Below are positions 48,329 to 57,550 of a DNA stretch of 64,000 nt, in pieces (positions within the stretch are counted from its first letter, which is position 1; each line of letters opens with the position of its first letter). The DNA is from Streptomyces sp. 6-11-2 (GTDB lineage Bacteria; Actinomycetota; Actinomycetes; Streptomycetales; Streptomycetaceae), in the NCBI RefSeq assembly GCF_006540305.1, contig NZ_BJOR01000001.1, positions 5,270,001 to 5,334,000 on the forward strand, written 5' to 3'. The notes under the pieces are model-generated. The model searched no databases, was not told where the DNA came from, and saw only the letters and a program-made list of their open reading frames with translations. A program made the position numbers and the translations under genes.

Positions 48329-48880
48329 TCAGGCGCGTCCGATCGGGGCGAGGGTCGCGTTCGTGAGACCCACCAGGTCGCCGGGGGACAGTTCCACCTC
48401 CAGGCCGCGGCGGCCCGCCGAGACGCAGATGGTGCCGTGGGCGGGGGCCGAGTCGTCCAGGACCGTGGGGAGCCTCTTGCGCTGGCCGAGGGGGGAGATG
48501 CCGCCGCGGACATAGCCGGTGGTGCGCTCCGCGAGGGCCGGGTCGGCCATCGCCGCGCGCTTGCCGCCGACCGCCGCCGCCAGGGCCTTGAGGTCCAGGG
48601 AGCCCGCGACCGGCACCACGGCCACCGTCAGGGCGCCGTCGACGTCGGCCACCAGCGTCTTGAAGACGCGGTCCGGGGACACGCCCATCGCCTCGGCCGC
48701 CTCCTCGCCGTAGGAGGGGTGGGAGGGGTCGTGGTCGTAGGAGTGGACCGTGAACGGCACCCCGGCCGCGGTGAGCGCCACCGTCGCGGGTGTACCGCCC
48801 GACTGCCGCCCGCCGCCCTTGTTCGGACGCGCTCCGCGCGCCCCTTCTTCCCCTTGGTGCTTCTTCGACTTCTTCGCCAC
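48329..48880 (-). CDS. ybaK: YbaK/EbsC-type Cys-tRNA(Pro) deacylase
   Basis: 183 residues. YbaK family editing domain: VADVDGALTVAVVPVAGSLD, LKALAAAVGGKRAAMADPAL and TGYVRGGISPLGQRKRLPTV. It hydrolyses Cys mischarged on tRNA-Pro. A lysine-rich N-terminus (VAKKSKKHQG) precedes the domain. GTG 48880 is preferred over ATG 48889 because GGAGG lies 9 bases upstream of the former and directly abuts the latter. Confidence 0.9.
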   Translation of the reverse strand: MAKKSKKHQGEEGARGARPNKGGGRQSGGTPATVALTAAGVPFTVHSYDHDPSHPSYGEEAAEAMGVSPDRVFKTLVADVDGALTVAVVPVAGSLDLKALAAAVGGKRAAMADPALAERTTGYVRGGISPLGQRKRLPTVLDDSAPAHGTICVSAGRRGLEVELSPGDLVGLTNATLAPIGRA

Positions 48881-49050
48881 CCGCCGCATCCTCCCAGACG
48901 GGCCGGAACGAGAGGAACGTCCCCTGTCCGGAGACGTTGATCGGGCCAGGTCCGCCTGACCGCCGAGCCGTCCTTCTCCGTCTGGAGGATGTGGAAGATC
49001 TCGATACGGCCGGGGCCGGTGTTCAGGGAGACGCAGAGCGGGCCGTCGCG

Positions 49051-49791
49051 TCAATTCTGGCTGGTTGGAGCCTTTGTCAGGTCGGCCGCGGGCAAGGACG
49101 GCAGGCTGCGGATGATGGCCGTCTCCGAGCGCAGGAGCCGCAGCTCGTCGCGCAGCCGTGAGGCCGTGTCCGGGGCCTGGAGCAGACGCTGCCGCGTCGG
49201 TGTGTCCAGCATCATCGCGGCGGCGACCAGATAGGAGACGACGTCCGGCTCGTCCGGCAGGTCCGCACCGGTCGCCAGCGACCGCTCCCGGGCTCCCGCC
49301 AGCCGCTTCTGGTACTGGCGGAAGGACCGCAGCACCCCCTCGGCCAGCGCGCCCGCCTCGTCGCCGGGCTCCTCGGTCAGCTCCTGCAGTTCCGCCACGA
49401 GGTACGGACCGGAAGCGTCCACCGACAGCAGCCGGACCCGGGTCGTGCCCGTGGCCAGCACCTCGAAGGTGCCGTCGGCCCGCTCCCGTATCGTCGCCGC
49501 GTCCGCCACGCAGCCCACGGAGTGGAAGGCCTTGGCCGGATCGGGGCCGAAGCCGGCGGCGGGGCCACGTTCGGGCAGTGCGGTCGGATCGGGCATGCCC
49601 GGGGCGCTCACGGCCACTTCGTGGCCGTCGCGGATCGCCACGACGGCGAACCGGCGCGGTTCGTCCTCGGGCGTCTTCAGCAGCGCGCGCATCATGGCGC
49701 GGTAGCGCTCCTCGAAGACGTTCAGGGGCAGCACCAGTCCCGGGAACAGCACCGTGTTCAGGGGGAAGAGCGGAAGACGGACGGTGGTCAC
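49051..49791 (-). CDS. Stand-alone LON N-terminal (substrate-binding) domain protein
   Basis: 246 residues. Lon-substrate-binding/PUA-like domain: RLPLFPLNTVLFPGLVLPLNVFEERYR, GPYLVAELQEL, then a helical C-terminus. No ATPase or protease domain. Cereblon-like role unknown. GTG 49791 lies 8 bases after TAGGCT (49805-49800, minus strand), a leaderless-type promoter. Confidence 0.9.
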   Translation of the reverse strand: MTTVRLPLFPLNTVLFPGLVLPLNVFEERYRAMMRALLKTPEDEPRRFAVVAIRDGHEVAVSAPGMPDPTALPERGPAAGFGPDPAKAFHSVGCVADAATIRERADGTFEVLATGTTRVRLLSVDASGPYLVAELQELTEEPGDEAGALAEGVLRSFRQYQKRLAGARERSLATGADLPDEPDVVSYLVAAAMMLDTPTRQRLLQAPDTASRLRDELRLLRSETAIIRSLPSLPAADLTKAPTSQN

Positions 49792-49802
49792 GGCGCAAAA
49801 GC

Positions 49803-50786
49803 CTAATGCTCGCCGCGACGGGCGCGTCCGCCGAGCCCGTATCGCGGGCGCCGGGACGGCTGCGCGGGCGGTACCGGCCCCAGGTTGACGCGCAGTTTCA
49901 GGAAGAGGCCGAGGGGGTCGTCCGACAGCCGGTCCCAGGGGAAGGAGGTGGCGTACGGGCCGACCAGGCGCAGCTGCGCGAGGGCGTCCTCGTGGCGTTC
50001 GAGCCGCAGCAGGACGCAGGTCAGCAGGTTACGGATCTCCGCGGGCCAGGTCACGGCCGCCGGGAAGCGGGCGGAGAAGGCGATCGCCCGGTCGGCCGCC
50101 GCGTGCAGCCGGGCCCGCGGCACCCGCGGCCCGCAACCGTCCGTCAGATAGGCGAAGGCGGCCCGCACCGGCAGCGCCTGGACGAGCGAGTCGGCCGGGG
50201 CGTCCTGGGCGGCCAGGTCGGCGAAGTCGAAGCACTCGCGGTGCGATCCGTGCCAGGAGGCCGCCAGATAGCGCAGGGCGGCCACATGGCAGCCGTAGTG
50301 GTGCGGGGCCCGGCGGACCGCGGCCTCCCACAGCTCCTCGAAGTACCGGTGCCCGGCGCGGCTGCCGCGCGCGTGGTCCAGGGCGACCCGCCACGGCACC
50401 GGGTCACGGCCGTCGGCGCGTGCGGCGGCCGTGATCAGCGGGCTGACCGCGCGCAGCAGCTCCGCCCGCGCGGGCGAGGCCCAGGCGCGGTCGACCGCGA
50501 GCTGGGCGGCGACCAGCAGCGCGTCCGGGTCGTGCGGGGCGGCGGCCCGCCAGGTGTCCAGCCACTCCGGGCGGGAACGGGCGATGGCCGCCAGCCGCGT
50601 CGCGTACCGGTCGCGTTCCTCCCACCGGGCCCCCTCCCGGGTGCCGGCGAGCAGCGACGCGGCGGGCCCGTACGCGCCCTGGGCGGCGGCGACCAGCGCC
50701 GGGCCGAGGGGTTCGTCCGGCGCGTCGAGGAGCACCTCGTCGTCGGCGGTGAGCCCGGCGGCGGGGCTGGAGGCGGTTCTTGTCAT
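49803..50786 (-). CDS. Uncharacterised helical protein
   Basis: 327 residues from ATG 50786; not recognised. Almost entirely alpha-helical with Trp/Arg/Ala-rich, TPR-like spacing (e.g. WRVALDHARGSRAGHRYFEEL, HHYGCHVAALRYLAASW). No signal peptide or membrane segment. In-frame ATGs at 50834, 50822 and 50813 are alternatives; none has a clear ribosome-binding site. A perfect palindrome GTTGTACAAC lies just upstream (50885-50894). Close to the LON-domain gene downstream but with its own promoter between. Confidence 0.65.
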   Translation of the reverse strand: MTRTASSPAAGLTADDEVLLDAPDEPLGPALVAAAQGAYGPAASLLAGTREGARWEERDRYATRLAAIARSRPEWLDTWRAAAPHDPDALLVAAQLAVDRAWASPARAELLRAVSPLITAAARADGRDPVPWRVALDHARGSRAGHRYFEELWEAAVRRAPHHYGCHVAALRYLAASWHGSHRECFDFADLAAQDAPADSLVQALPVRAAFAYLTDGCGPRVPRARLHAAADRAIAFSARFPAAVTWPAEIRNLLTCVLLRLERHEDALAQLRLVGPYATSFPWDRLSDDPLGLFLKLRVNLGPVPPAQPSRRPRYGLGGRARRGEH

Positions 50787-50994
50787 CCGGGTGGGGCGGA
50801 TGAACGCGGGCATCGATGCCATGGTGCCGACCATTGAAAGACGCAGGTCGCGGACGCGCCAGGGGGTTCGGGCAAGGCGAGGAAAGTTGTACAACGGATG
50901 GTCAAGGTCAAGTAAAAGGTGACGATTTCAACAACTGTCGGCGGGCTCTGCGGGAGCGGCTGTCTCGCCGCGCTCCCCGGCACTTCCGGGGTCC

Positions 50995-51150
50995 GACGAC
51001 ACCGAGCTGTGGAGGTTCCTCCAGGAGCGCGTTCGCCCCCTCGACGGCGTGATCGAGACCGAGTGCATGCTCGAGGTCGCCGTGCACAAGCTGTGGTTCG
51101 ACAAGAACGGCTCCGCCGGAGGCGCCGCACGACCCCGGTCCCGTCCCTAG
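50995..51150 (+). pseudogene. Lrp/AsnC-like C-terminal remnant
   Basis: Frame reads DDTELWRFLQERVRPLDGVI then ETECMLEVAVHKLWF, the RAM-domain end of Lrp/AsnC regulators, ending at the TAG inside the left tip of the 51147-51205 palindrome. Upstream in this frame is unrelated Ala/Pro sequence, so the helix-turn-helix half is missing. Identity is from pattern recall. Confidence 0.45.
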
Positions 51151-51205
51151 TGCTGTGGCCGGACGCCGCGAGCTTCCCGGCAAACCCTTCCGGCCACAGC
51201 ACTAG
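51147..51205. mobile_element. 59-bp palindromic element with perfect 17-bp ends
   Basis: CTAGTGCTGTGGCCGGA at 51147-51163 is the exact complement of 51189-51205; 25-bp centre. Both ends carry CTAG, which could be a target-site duplication or part of the repeat. The left TAG ends the Lrp remnant and the right tip supplies the stop of the minus-strand gene at 51202. It looks like a very short MITE or IS remnant. Confidence 0.7.
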
Positions 51206-52776
51206 CTCCGCCGCAGCAGCCGCGTCGCGCCCGCCGCCACCGTCGTGGCCAGGGTCCAGCCGAGCAGGATCAGTGCCGCGGCGAGCCACTGCCAGCCGCC
51301 GCGCAGCTGCCACTTGCCCGCCTGGCCCAGGTCGACGACCGGCAGCAGCAGGTCCAGGGCGAACAGGGCGGGGTTCCACTCCGGGTGGCCGCCGGGGTCG
51401 GCCGGGGGCGGGCCCGCGCGCGCGAAGGCGAGTGAGCCGGCCGCCCACAGCACCGCCATCCACACCGCGGCGCGGCCCGGCCGGTACCCGTAGGCCACCG
51501 TCCAGTCCTGGAGGTAGCCCACGAGCTTGGCGGCGAGCGGCAGGGTCTCGCGGCGGCGGCGCTGCTTGGCGAGCAGCACCTCGCGCGCGTCCACGTCCTC
51601 GCCCGCCTCCCGCAGTACGGCGGCCAGGCGCTCGTACGGCTCCGGGTTGTACTCGGCGGTCGCCGCCGCCACCCAGTTCAGCCGCTCGGTCAGCGGGAAC
51701 GGGCCCCGCGGCACCAGGTTCTCGTAGGCGAAGCCGCCCATGTGCAGGCTGCCCGGCGCGGGCCAGCTGCTCGCCCGGTCGACGAGGGTGACGACCCGTG
51801 CCCCGGACAACAGCACCTGCCCGCGCGGCGGCCGCTCCCCGAGGAAGCGCAGCTCCGGCGTCTGCACCCGGCGCAGCGACAGCACCTGCTCGTCGGTGAG
51901 GGTGAAACGGGCCCGCTCCAGATCGACCGCGTCACCGAACCGCCCGTCGTCCAGACGCACCCCGCCCCGGCACTCGAAGGGCTGAATCCGCGTCCCGTGC
52001 GCGGGCGTCACCCCGCTCAACGGTCCGCCGACGCCCGCCGGGGTGAGGTACAGCGTGCGCTCCACCGTGAGCTGCGGCGCGTTCAGCGCGAACCGCTCCC
52101 GCGGATTGGTGAGCCGCGCCCCGCGCAGGCTCAGCGACACGCCGATCTTCGCGCTGCGCAGGCTGAACTCGCCGTACGACTCCAGCAGCTCAGCCTGGAG
52201 GTCCTGGCCCACCGTCATCCCGTCGCCGGCGATCGAGCGGCCGGCGCGGTCCCGGTGCACGACCGCCTGGTTGAGCAGCAGGTCCGTGCCGATGTGCGCG
52301 TCGGTCAGCCGTATCCCGCCGGTGAACCGGCAGCGCGGCAGATGCAGGTCGCCCTCGGTGCGCACGCGGGCCGCCTCCAGCCTCGGCACCGAGCAGTCCA
52401 CCAGCCGCACGGTGGTGAAGCGCGCCTCCGGCAGCAGGACCTCCTGGTCGAACCGGCAGCCGTTCAGCTCCATGTACGGCAGTACCGCGCCCCCGGCGAG
52501 GTCCAGGGCGCCCGTGATCCGCAGGCCGCGGAGCTTCAGGGACGACACGCGCCCGGCGAGCGCGGGCGGCCCGTCCAGGAGCAGCCAGCAGACGACGCGC
52601 GCCCGTACGGTCCGCTCGGGCCCCCACGGCTGCCCGCCGTGCGGATCGTCCACCACGGCGTCGCCGCTGCGCAGGTCGTACACGCTGCCGTTGCGGAAGG
52701 CCTGCCACATCCCCGCCTCGGTGGCGGTCAGGTCGTCGGACAGGTCACCGGAGTGTAAGCCGGCCCCCTCGGCCAC
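51202..52776 (-). CDS. Predicted beta-helix membrane protein
   Basis: 524 residues, no named family recognised. Residues about 70-330 show repeated short strands of the pentapeptide-like type (LKLRGLRITGALDLAGGAVL, CRFTGGIRLTDAHIGTDLLL), suggesting a right-handed beta helix; a helical segment (about 370-430) and two membrane segments (about 437-455 and 495-515) follow. GTG 52776 with GGAGGACC upstream. The TAG stop lies in the CTAG tip of the adjacent palindromic element, so the C-terminus may have been reset by insertion. Confidence 0.8.
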   Translation of the reverse strand: MAEGAGLHSGDLSDDLTATEAGMWQAFRNGSVYDLRSGDAVVDDPHGGQPWGPERTVRARVVCWLLLDGPPALAGRVSSLKLRGLRITGALDLAGGAVLPYMELNGCRFDQEVLLPEARFTTVRLVDCSVPRLEAARVRTEGDLHLPRCRFTGGIRLTDAHIGTDLLLNQAVVHRDRAGRSIAGDGMTVGQDLQAELLESYGEFSLRSAKIGVSLSLRGARLTNPRERFALNAPQLTVERTLYLTPAGVGGPLSGVTPAHGTRIQPFECRGGVRLDDGRFGDAVDLERARFTLTDEQVLSLRRVQTPELRFLGERPPRGQVLLSGARVVTLVDRASSWPAPGSLHMGGFAYENLVPRGPFPLTERLNWVAAATAEYNPEPYERLAAVLREAGEDVDAREVLLAKQRRRRETLPLAAKLVGYLQDWTVAYGYRPGRAAVWMAVLWAAGSLAFARAGPPPADPGGHPEWNPALFALDLLLPVVDLGQAGKWQLRGGWQWLAAALILLGWTLATTVAAGATRLLRRS

Positions 52777-52891
52777 GGTCCTCCCTCCCTCCCCGGCTAC
52801 TCGCTGGTTGGCTACGCTTCGTACAACCGGTCATGCCCGATCGGTGACGCTCTGAACACGAAATGTGAAGGGGGCCTTCCGTGTTCCGTGC

Positions 52892-52931
52892 CAGCCACTG
52901 ATACGGCGTTCTGTATCAGCCACTGATACGG
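52892..52931 (+). promoter_or_regulatory. Repeat operator upstream of hisD
   Basis: CAGCCACTGATACGG occurs at 52892-52906 and 52917-52931; between them CTGATAC (52898) and GTATCAG (52913) form an inverted pair. Three copies of the CTGATAC half-site in 32 bases look like a regulator binding site controlling the his operon. The regulator is unknown. Confidence 0.6.
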
Positions 52932-52957
52932 ACGGACGGTGCCCGCGCGCGGTCTGA

Positions 52958-52963
52958 GAGAAT
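52958..52963 (+). promoter_or_regulatory. Candidate -10 of hisD (leaderless)
   Basis: GAGAAT lies 7 bases before GTG 52971 and 26 bases after the CTGATAC repeats, which would then sit near the -35 position. Confidence 0.45.
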
Positions 52964-52970
52964 TGACACC

Positions 52971-54296
52971 GTGATCTCCCGAATCGATCTGCGCGGCGAC
53001 GCCCTCCCCGAGGGGCCCGCCCTGCGCGACCTGCTGCCCCGAGCCGACTTCGACGTCTCGGCCGCCCTGGAGAAGGTGCGCCCGATCTGCGAGGCCGTGC
53101 ATCATCGCGGCGACGCGGCGCTGATCGACTTCGCCGAGAAGTTCGACGGCGTACGTCTGGAGTCGGTGCGGGTCCCGGTCCAGGCGATCGAGGACGCGCT
53201 GGAGAAGCTCGACCCGGACGTGCGCGCGGCCCTGGAGGAGTCCGTCCGGCGCGCCCGGCTCGTCCACCGCGAGCAGCGCCGCGCCACGCACACCACCCAG
53301 GTGGTGCCCGGCGGCTCGGTGACCGAGAAGTGGGTGCCCGTCGAGCGCGTCGGGCTGTACGCGCCGGGCGGCCGGTCGGTCTACCCGTCCTCCGTGGTCA
53401 TGAACGTCGTGCCCGCCCAGGAGGCCGGCGTCGAGTCGATCGCGCTCGCCTCGCCGCCCCAGGCCGAGTTCGGCGGGCTGCCGCACCCGACGATCCTCGC
53501 CGCCTGCGCCCTGCTCGGCGTCGACGAGGTGTACGCGGCGGGCGGCGCCACCGCCGTGGCGATGTTCGCCCACGGCACCGAGTCCTGCCCGCCCGCCAAC
53601 ATGGTCACCGGCCCCGGCAACATCTGGGTCGCCGCCGCCAAGCGGTACTTCACCGGCAAGATCGGCATCGACACCGAGGCCGGCCCCACCGAGATCGCGA
53701 TCCTCGCGGACGCCGGCGCCGACCCGGTGCACGTGGCCTCCGACCTGATCAGCCAGGCCGAGCACGACCCGCTGGCCGCCGCCGTCCTGGTCACCGACTC
53801 AGTGGAGCTCGCGGACGCGGTCGAGAAGGAGCTGGAGCCTCAGGTCGCGGCGACGAAGCACATCGAGGACCGGATCCGCCCGGCGCTGTCCGGCAAGCAG
53901 TCCGCGATCGTCCTGGTCGACGGCCTCGACGAGGGCCTGAAGGTGGTCGACGCCTACGGCGCCGAGCACCTGGAGATCCAGACGGCCGACGCGGCGGCGG
54001 TCGCCGACCGGGTGCGCAACGCCGGAGCGGTCTTCGTCGGCCCCTGGGCGCCGGTCTCGCTCGGCGACTACGCGGCCGGTTCCAACCACGTGCTTCCCAC
54101 CGGCGGCTGCGCCTGCCACTCCTCGGGTCTGTCCGTCCAGTCCTTCCTGCGCGGCATCCACATCGTGGACTACACCCGGGACGCCCTCGGCGAGGTCGCC
54201 CACCACGTGGTGACGCTGGCGGAGGCGGAGGACCTCCCGGCGCACGGCGCGGCGATCAAGGCGAGGTTCGGCTGGAAGGTACCGACGAGCAAGTGA
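52971..54296 (+). CDS. hisD: Histidinol dehydrogenase
   Basis: 441 residues. Last two steps of histidine synthesis, L-histidinol to histidine, zinc dependent. Motifs: [45 protein letters not shown], and [20 protein letters not shown]. First gene of the his operon. GTG 52971; followed by a duplicated junction before hisC. Confidence 0.97.
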   Translation: MISRIDLRGDALPEGPALRDLLPRADFDVSAALEKVRPICEAVHHRGDAALIDFAEKFDGVRLESVRVPVQAIEDALEKLDPDVRAALEESVRRARLVHREQRRATHTTQVVPGGSVTEKWVPVERVGLYAPGGRSVYPSSVVMNVVPAQEAGVESIALASPPQAEFGGLPHPTILAACALLGVDEVYAAGGATAVAMFAHGTESCPPANMVTGPGNIWVAAAKRYFTGKIGIDTEAGPTEIAILADAGADPVHVASDLISQAEHDPLAAAVLVTDSVELADAVEKELEPQVAATKHIEDRIRPALSGKQSAIVLVDGLDEGLKVVDAYGAEHLEIQTADAAAVADRVRNAGAVFVGPWAPVSLGDYAAGSNHVLPTGGCACHSSGLSVQSFLRGIHIVDYTRDALGEVAHHVVTLAEAEDLPAHGAAIKARFGWKVPTSK

Positions 54297-54309
54297 GCAG
54301 CAAGTGAGC
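54288..54309 (+). repeat. 11-bp tandem duplication at the hisD/hisC junction
   Basis: AGCAAGTGAGC occurs twice in tandem (54288-54298, 54299-54309). Each copy holds a GTGA; the first gives the hisD stop and the second the hisC start, so a former overlap appears to have been split. Confidence 0.8.
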
Positions 54310-55419
54310 TTCGGAATCGACGATCTTCCCGTACGGGACGAGCTGCGCGGCAAGACCCCTTATGGCGCGCCCCAGTTGGACGTCCCCGTACGGCTGAACA
54401 CGAACGAGAACCCCTACCCGCTGCCCGAGCCGCTGGTCGAGCGGATCGCCGAGCGGGTGCGCGAGGCCGCCCGCAGCCTCAACCGCTATCCCGACCGGGA
54501 CGCGGTGGAGCTGCGCACCGAACTCGCCAGATACCTGACGAGGACGGGCGGCCACCGGGTCGGCGTCGAGAACGTCTGGGCGGCCAACGGCTCCAACGAG
54601 GTCATCCAGCAGCTGCTCCAGACCTTCGGCGGTCCGGGCCGCACCGCGATCGGATTCGAGCCCTCGTACTCCATGCACGCGCTCATCGCGCGCGGCACGG
54701 GCACGGGCTGGATCTCCGGGCCGCGCCGCGAGGACTTCACGATCGACCTCGCCGCCGCCGAGCGGGCGATCGCGGAGCACCGCCCGGACGTCGTCTTCGT
54801 CACCACCCCCAACAACCCCACCGGCAACGCGGTGTCGCCGGAGACGGTCCTCGCGCTGTACGAGGCGGCGCAGGCGGCGCAGCCGTCCATGGTGATCGTG
54901 GACGAGGCGTACATCGAGTTCAGCCACGGCGCCTCGCTGCTGCCGCTGCTCGAGGGCCGGCCGCACCTGGTCGTCTCCCGCACCATGTCCAAGGCGTTCG
55001 GCGCCGCCGGTCTGCGCCTGGGCTACCTCGCGGCGCACCCGGCGGTCGTGGACGCCGTGCAGCTGGTCCGGCTGCCGTACCACCTCTCGGCGGTCACGCA
55101 GGCGACGGCACTGGCCGCCCTGGAACACACCGACACGCTGCTGGGCTATGTCGAGCAGCTGAAGACCGAGCGGGACCGGCTGGTCGGCGAACTGCGCGCG
55201 ATCGGCTACGACGTGACCGAGTCGGACGCCAACTTCATCCAGTTCGGGCGGTTCGAGGACGCCCACACCGCCTGGCGGCGGATCCTGGACCGGGGCGTCC
55301 TGGTCCGGGACAACGGCGTACCCGGATGGCTGCGGGTCACCGCGGGAACGCCGAAGGAGAACGACGCGTTCCTCGACGCGGTACGGGAACTGAAGAAGGA
55401 ACAGGAGCAGAGCGGATGA
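54304..55419 (+). CDS. hisC: Histidinol-phosphate aminotransferase
   Basis: 371 residues. PLP aminotransferase of histidine synthesis. [48 protein letters not shown] and the PLP lysine in [17 protein letters not shown] are seen. GTG 54304, 7 bases after the hisD stop; the stop overlaps hisB. Confidence 0.96.
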   Translation: MSFGIDDLPVRDELRGKTPYGAPQLDVPVRLNTNENPYPLPEPLVERIAERVREAARSLNRYPDRDAVELRTELARYLTRTGGHRVGVENVWAANGSNEVIQQLLQTFGGPGRTAIGFEPSYSMHALIARGTGTGWISGPRREDFTIDLAAAERAIAEHRPDVVFVTTPNNPTGNAVSPETVLALYEAAQAAQPSMVIVDEAYIEFSHGASLLPLLEGRPHLVVSRTMSKAFGAAGLRLGYLAAHPAVVDAVQLVRLPYHLSAVTQATALAALEHTDTLLGYVEQLKTERDRLVGELRAIGYDVTESDANFIQFGRFEDAHTAWRRILDRGVLVRDNGVPGWLRVTAGTPKENDAFLDAVRELKKEQEQSG

Positions 55420-56018
55420 CTCGCGAGGGACGCATCGGAAGGGTCGAGCGCACCACCAAGGAGACCTCGGTCCTGGTCGAGATCGACCTCGACGGCACCG
55501 GCAGGACCGACATCGCCACCGGCGTCGGCTTCTACGACCACATGCTCGACCAGCTCGGCCGGCACGGTCTGTTCGACCTGACCGTGAAGACGGACGGCGA
55601 CCTGCACATCGACTCCCACCACACCATCGAGGACACCGCCCTCGCGCTGGGCGCCGCCTTCAAGCAGGCGCTCGGCGACAAGGTGGGCATCTACCGCTTC
55701 GGCAACTGCACGGTCCCGCTGGACGAGTCCCTCGCCCAGGTCACCGTCGACCTGTCCGGCCGCCCGTACCTCGTGCACACCGAGCCCGAGAACATGGCGC
55801 CGATGATCGGCGAGTACGACACCACGATGACCCGCCACATCCTGGAGTCCTTCGTCGCCCAGGCGCAGATCGCGCTGCACGTGCACGTGCCCTACGGGCG
55901 CAACGCGCACCACATCGTGGAGTGCCAGTTCAAGGCCCTGGCCCGGGCGCTGCGGTACGCGTCCGAGCGCGACCCGCGCGCGGCCGGCATCATCCCCTCC
56001 ACGAAGGGCGCGCTGTGA
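55416..56018 (+). CDS. hisB: Imidazoleglycerol-phosphate dehydratase (monofunctional)
   Basis: 200 residues. Removes water from imidazoleglycerol phosphate; no phosphatase domain, as in other actinobacteria. [45 protein letters not shown], and [18 protein letters not shown] give the two manganese sites. ATG overlaps hisC (ATGA); the stop overlaps the next small gene (GTGA). Confidence 0.96.
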   Translation: MTREGRIGRVERTTKETSVLVEIDLDGTGRTDIATGVGFYDHMLDQLGRHGLFDLTVKTDGDLHIDSHHTIEDTALALGAAFKQALGDKVGIYRFGNCTVPLDESLAQVTVDLSGRPYLVHTEPENMAPMIGEYDTTMTRHILESFVAQAQIALHVHVPYGRNAHHIVECQFKALARALRYASERDPRAAGIIPSTKGAL

Positions 56019-56179
56019 CCGGTCTGTCCACCTTGCTGATCGTCGTCGGCCTGTTCCTGCTCGGCGGCATCATCTCCTTCGTCAAGCAGCAGATGCCGAA
56101 GAGCCTCATCGTGCTGCTGTCCATCGGCGCGGCGATGTGCCTCGTCGCGGGCGTGATGCGGCTGGAGGTGTGGAATTGA
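56015..56179 (+). CDS. Small membrane protein in the his operon
   Basis: 54 residues, two membrane segments (about 3-20 and 30-48) joined by [12 protein letters not shown] overlaps the hisB stop, and its TGA overlaps the hisH TTG, so it is firmly locked into the operon. No family recognised; from memory such a gene sits at this place in other streptomycetes. It is not a known enzyme of the pathway. Confidence 0.8.
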   Translation: MTGLSTLLIVVGLFLLGGIISFVKQQMPKSLIVLLSIGAAMCLVAGVMRLEVWN

Positions 56180-56820
56180 GCACCGGCGCGAAAAGGGTGG
56201 TGGTCTTCGACTACGGCTTCGGCAACGTCCGCTCCGCCGAGCGGGCCCTCGCCCGCGCGGGAGCCGACGTCGAGATCACCCGCGACTACGACGCGGCGAT
56301 GAACGCCGACGGTCTGCTGGTGCCGGGTGTGGGTGCGTTCGCCGCCTGCATGCGGGGCCTGAAGGACGTGCGCGGCGACTGGATCATCGACCGCCGGCTG
56401 TCCGGCGGGCGCCCGGTGATGGGCATCTGCGTCGGTATGCAGGTCCTCTTCGCGCGCGGCATCGAGCACGGGGTGGAGGCCGAGGGCCTGGACGAGTGGC
56501 CCGGCACGGTCGAGCCGCTCCAGGCGGACATCGTGCCCCACATGGGCTGGAACACCGTTCAGGCGCCGGCCGGCTCGGAGCTGTTCGCCGGCCTGGACGC
56601 GGACGCCCGCTTCTACTTCGTGCACTCCTACGCCGTCCACGACTGGCGGCTGGAAACCCACAACCCGGTGCTGAACGCCCCCAAGGTGACCTGGGCGACG
56701 CACGGCAAGCCCTTCGTGGCCGCCGTGGAGAACGACGCCCTGTGGGCCACCCAGTTCCACCCCGAGAAGTCCGGCGACGCCGGAGCGCAGCTGCTCACCA
56801 ACTGGATCGGAACCCTGTAG
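56176..56820 (+). CDS. hisH: Imidazole glycerol phosphate synthase, glutaminase subunit
   Basis: 214 residues. Class I glutamine amidotransferase giving ammonia to His[16 protein letters not shown], nucleophile Cys85 in [10 protein letters not shown], and His/Glu in [11 protein letters not shown] start 56176 overlaps the preceding stop (TTGA). Confidence 0.96.
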   Translation: MSTGAKRVVVFDYGFGNVRSAERALARAGADVEITRDYDAAMNADGLLVPGVGAFAACMRGLKDVRGDWIIDRRLSGGRPVMGICVGMQVLFARGIEHGVEAEGLDEWPGTVEPLQADIVPHMGWNTVQAPAGSELFAGLDADARFYFVHSYAVHDWRLETHNPVLNAPKVTWATHGKPFVAAVENDALWATQFHPEKSGDAGAQLLTNWIGTL

Positions 56821-56824
56821 AGAC

Positions 56825-57550
56825 ATGGCCAAGCTCGAACTCCTCCCCGCCGTCGACGTCCGCGACGGCCAGGCCGTGCGCCTCGTGCACGGCGAGTCCG
56901 GCACGGAGACCTCGTACGGCTCTCCACTGGAGGCCGCCCTGGCCTGGCAGCGCGCGGGCGCCGAGTGGTTGCACCTGGTGGACCTGGACGCCGCGTTCGG
57001 CACCGGCGACAACCGCGAGCTGATCTCCGAGGTCGCCAAGGCCATGGACATCAAGGTGGAGCTGTCCGGCGGCATCCGCGACGACGACACCCTCGCCGCC
57101 GCCCTGGCCACCGGCTGCACCCGCGTGAACCTCGGCACCGCCGCCCTGGAGTCCCCCGAGTGGGTCGCCGAGGTCATCGCCCGGCACGGCGACAGGATCG
57201 CGGTCGGCCTGGACGTACGGGGCACCACACTGCGCGGCCGCGGCTGGACCCGCGACGGCGGCGACCTGTACGAGACGCTGGAGCGCCTCGACAAGGAGGG
57301 CTGCGCGCGCTACGTCGTCACCGACATCGCCAAGGACGGCACCCTTCAGGGCCCCAACCTGGAGCTGCTGAAGAACGTCTGCGCGGCGACCGCCCGCCCG
57401 GTGGTGGCGTCGGGCGGTGTCTCCTCGCTCGACGACCTGCGGGCGCTCGCCGGCCTCGTGCCGCTCGGTGTCGAGGGCGCCATCGTCGGGAAGGCCCTGT
57501 ATGCGAAGGCGTTCACCCTGGAAGAGGCCTTGGAGGCAGTGGCGTCATGA
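56825..57550 (+). CDS. priA: PriA: bifunctional HisA/TrpF isomerase
   Basis: 241 residues, (beta/alpha)8. In Streptomyces one enzyme isomerises both ProFAR (histidine) and PRA (tryptophan). [19 protein letters not shown] gives catalytic Asp11; [17 protein letters not shown] gives the second Asp near 167; phosphate loops [10 protein letters not shown] and [11 protein letters not shown]. No separate trpF is visible in the window. ATG 56825; the stop overlaps the RidA-like gene. Confidence 0.95.
   Translation: MAKLELLPAVDVRDGQAVRLVHGESGTETSYGSPLEAALAWQRAGAEWLHLVDLDAAFGTGDNRELISEVAKAMDIKVELSGGIRDDDTLAAALATGCTRVNLGTAALESPEWVAEVIARHGDRIAVGLDVRGTTLRGRGWTRDGGDLYETLERLDKEGCARYVVTDIAKDGTLQGPNLELLKNVCAATARPVVASGGVSSLDDLRALAGLVPLGVEGAIVGKALYAKAFTLEEALEAVAS

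Noticed and set aside
48900..49045. Peptide-like minus-strand segment (GPGRIEIFHILQTEKDG) upstream of ybaK
   Set aside because: Protein-like in one frame but too short, no start or recognisable family; could be another remnant but I cannot support it.
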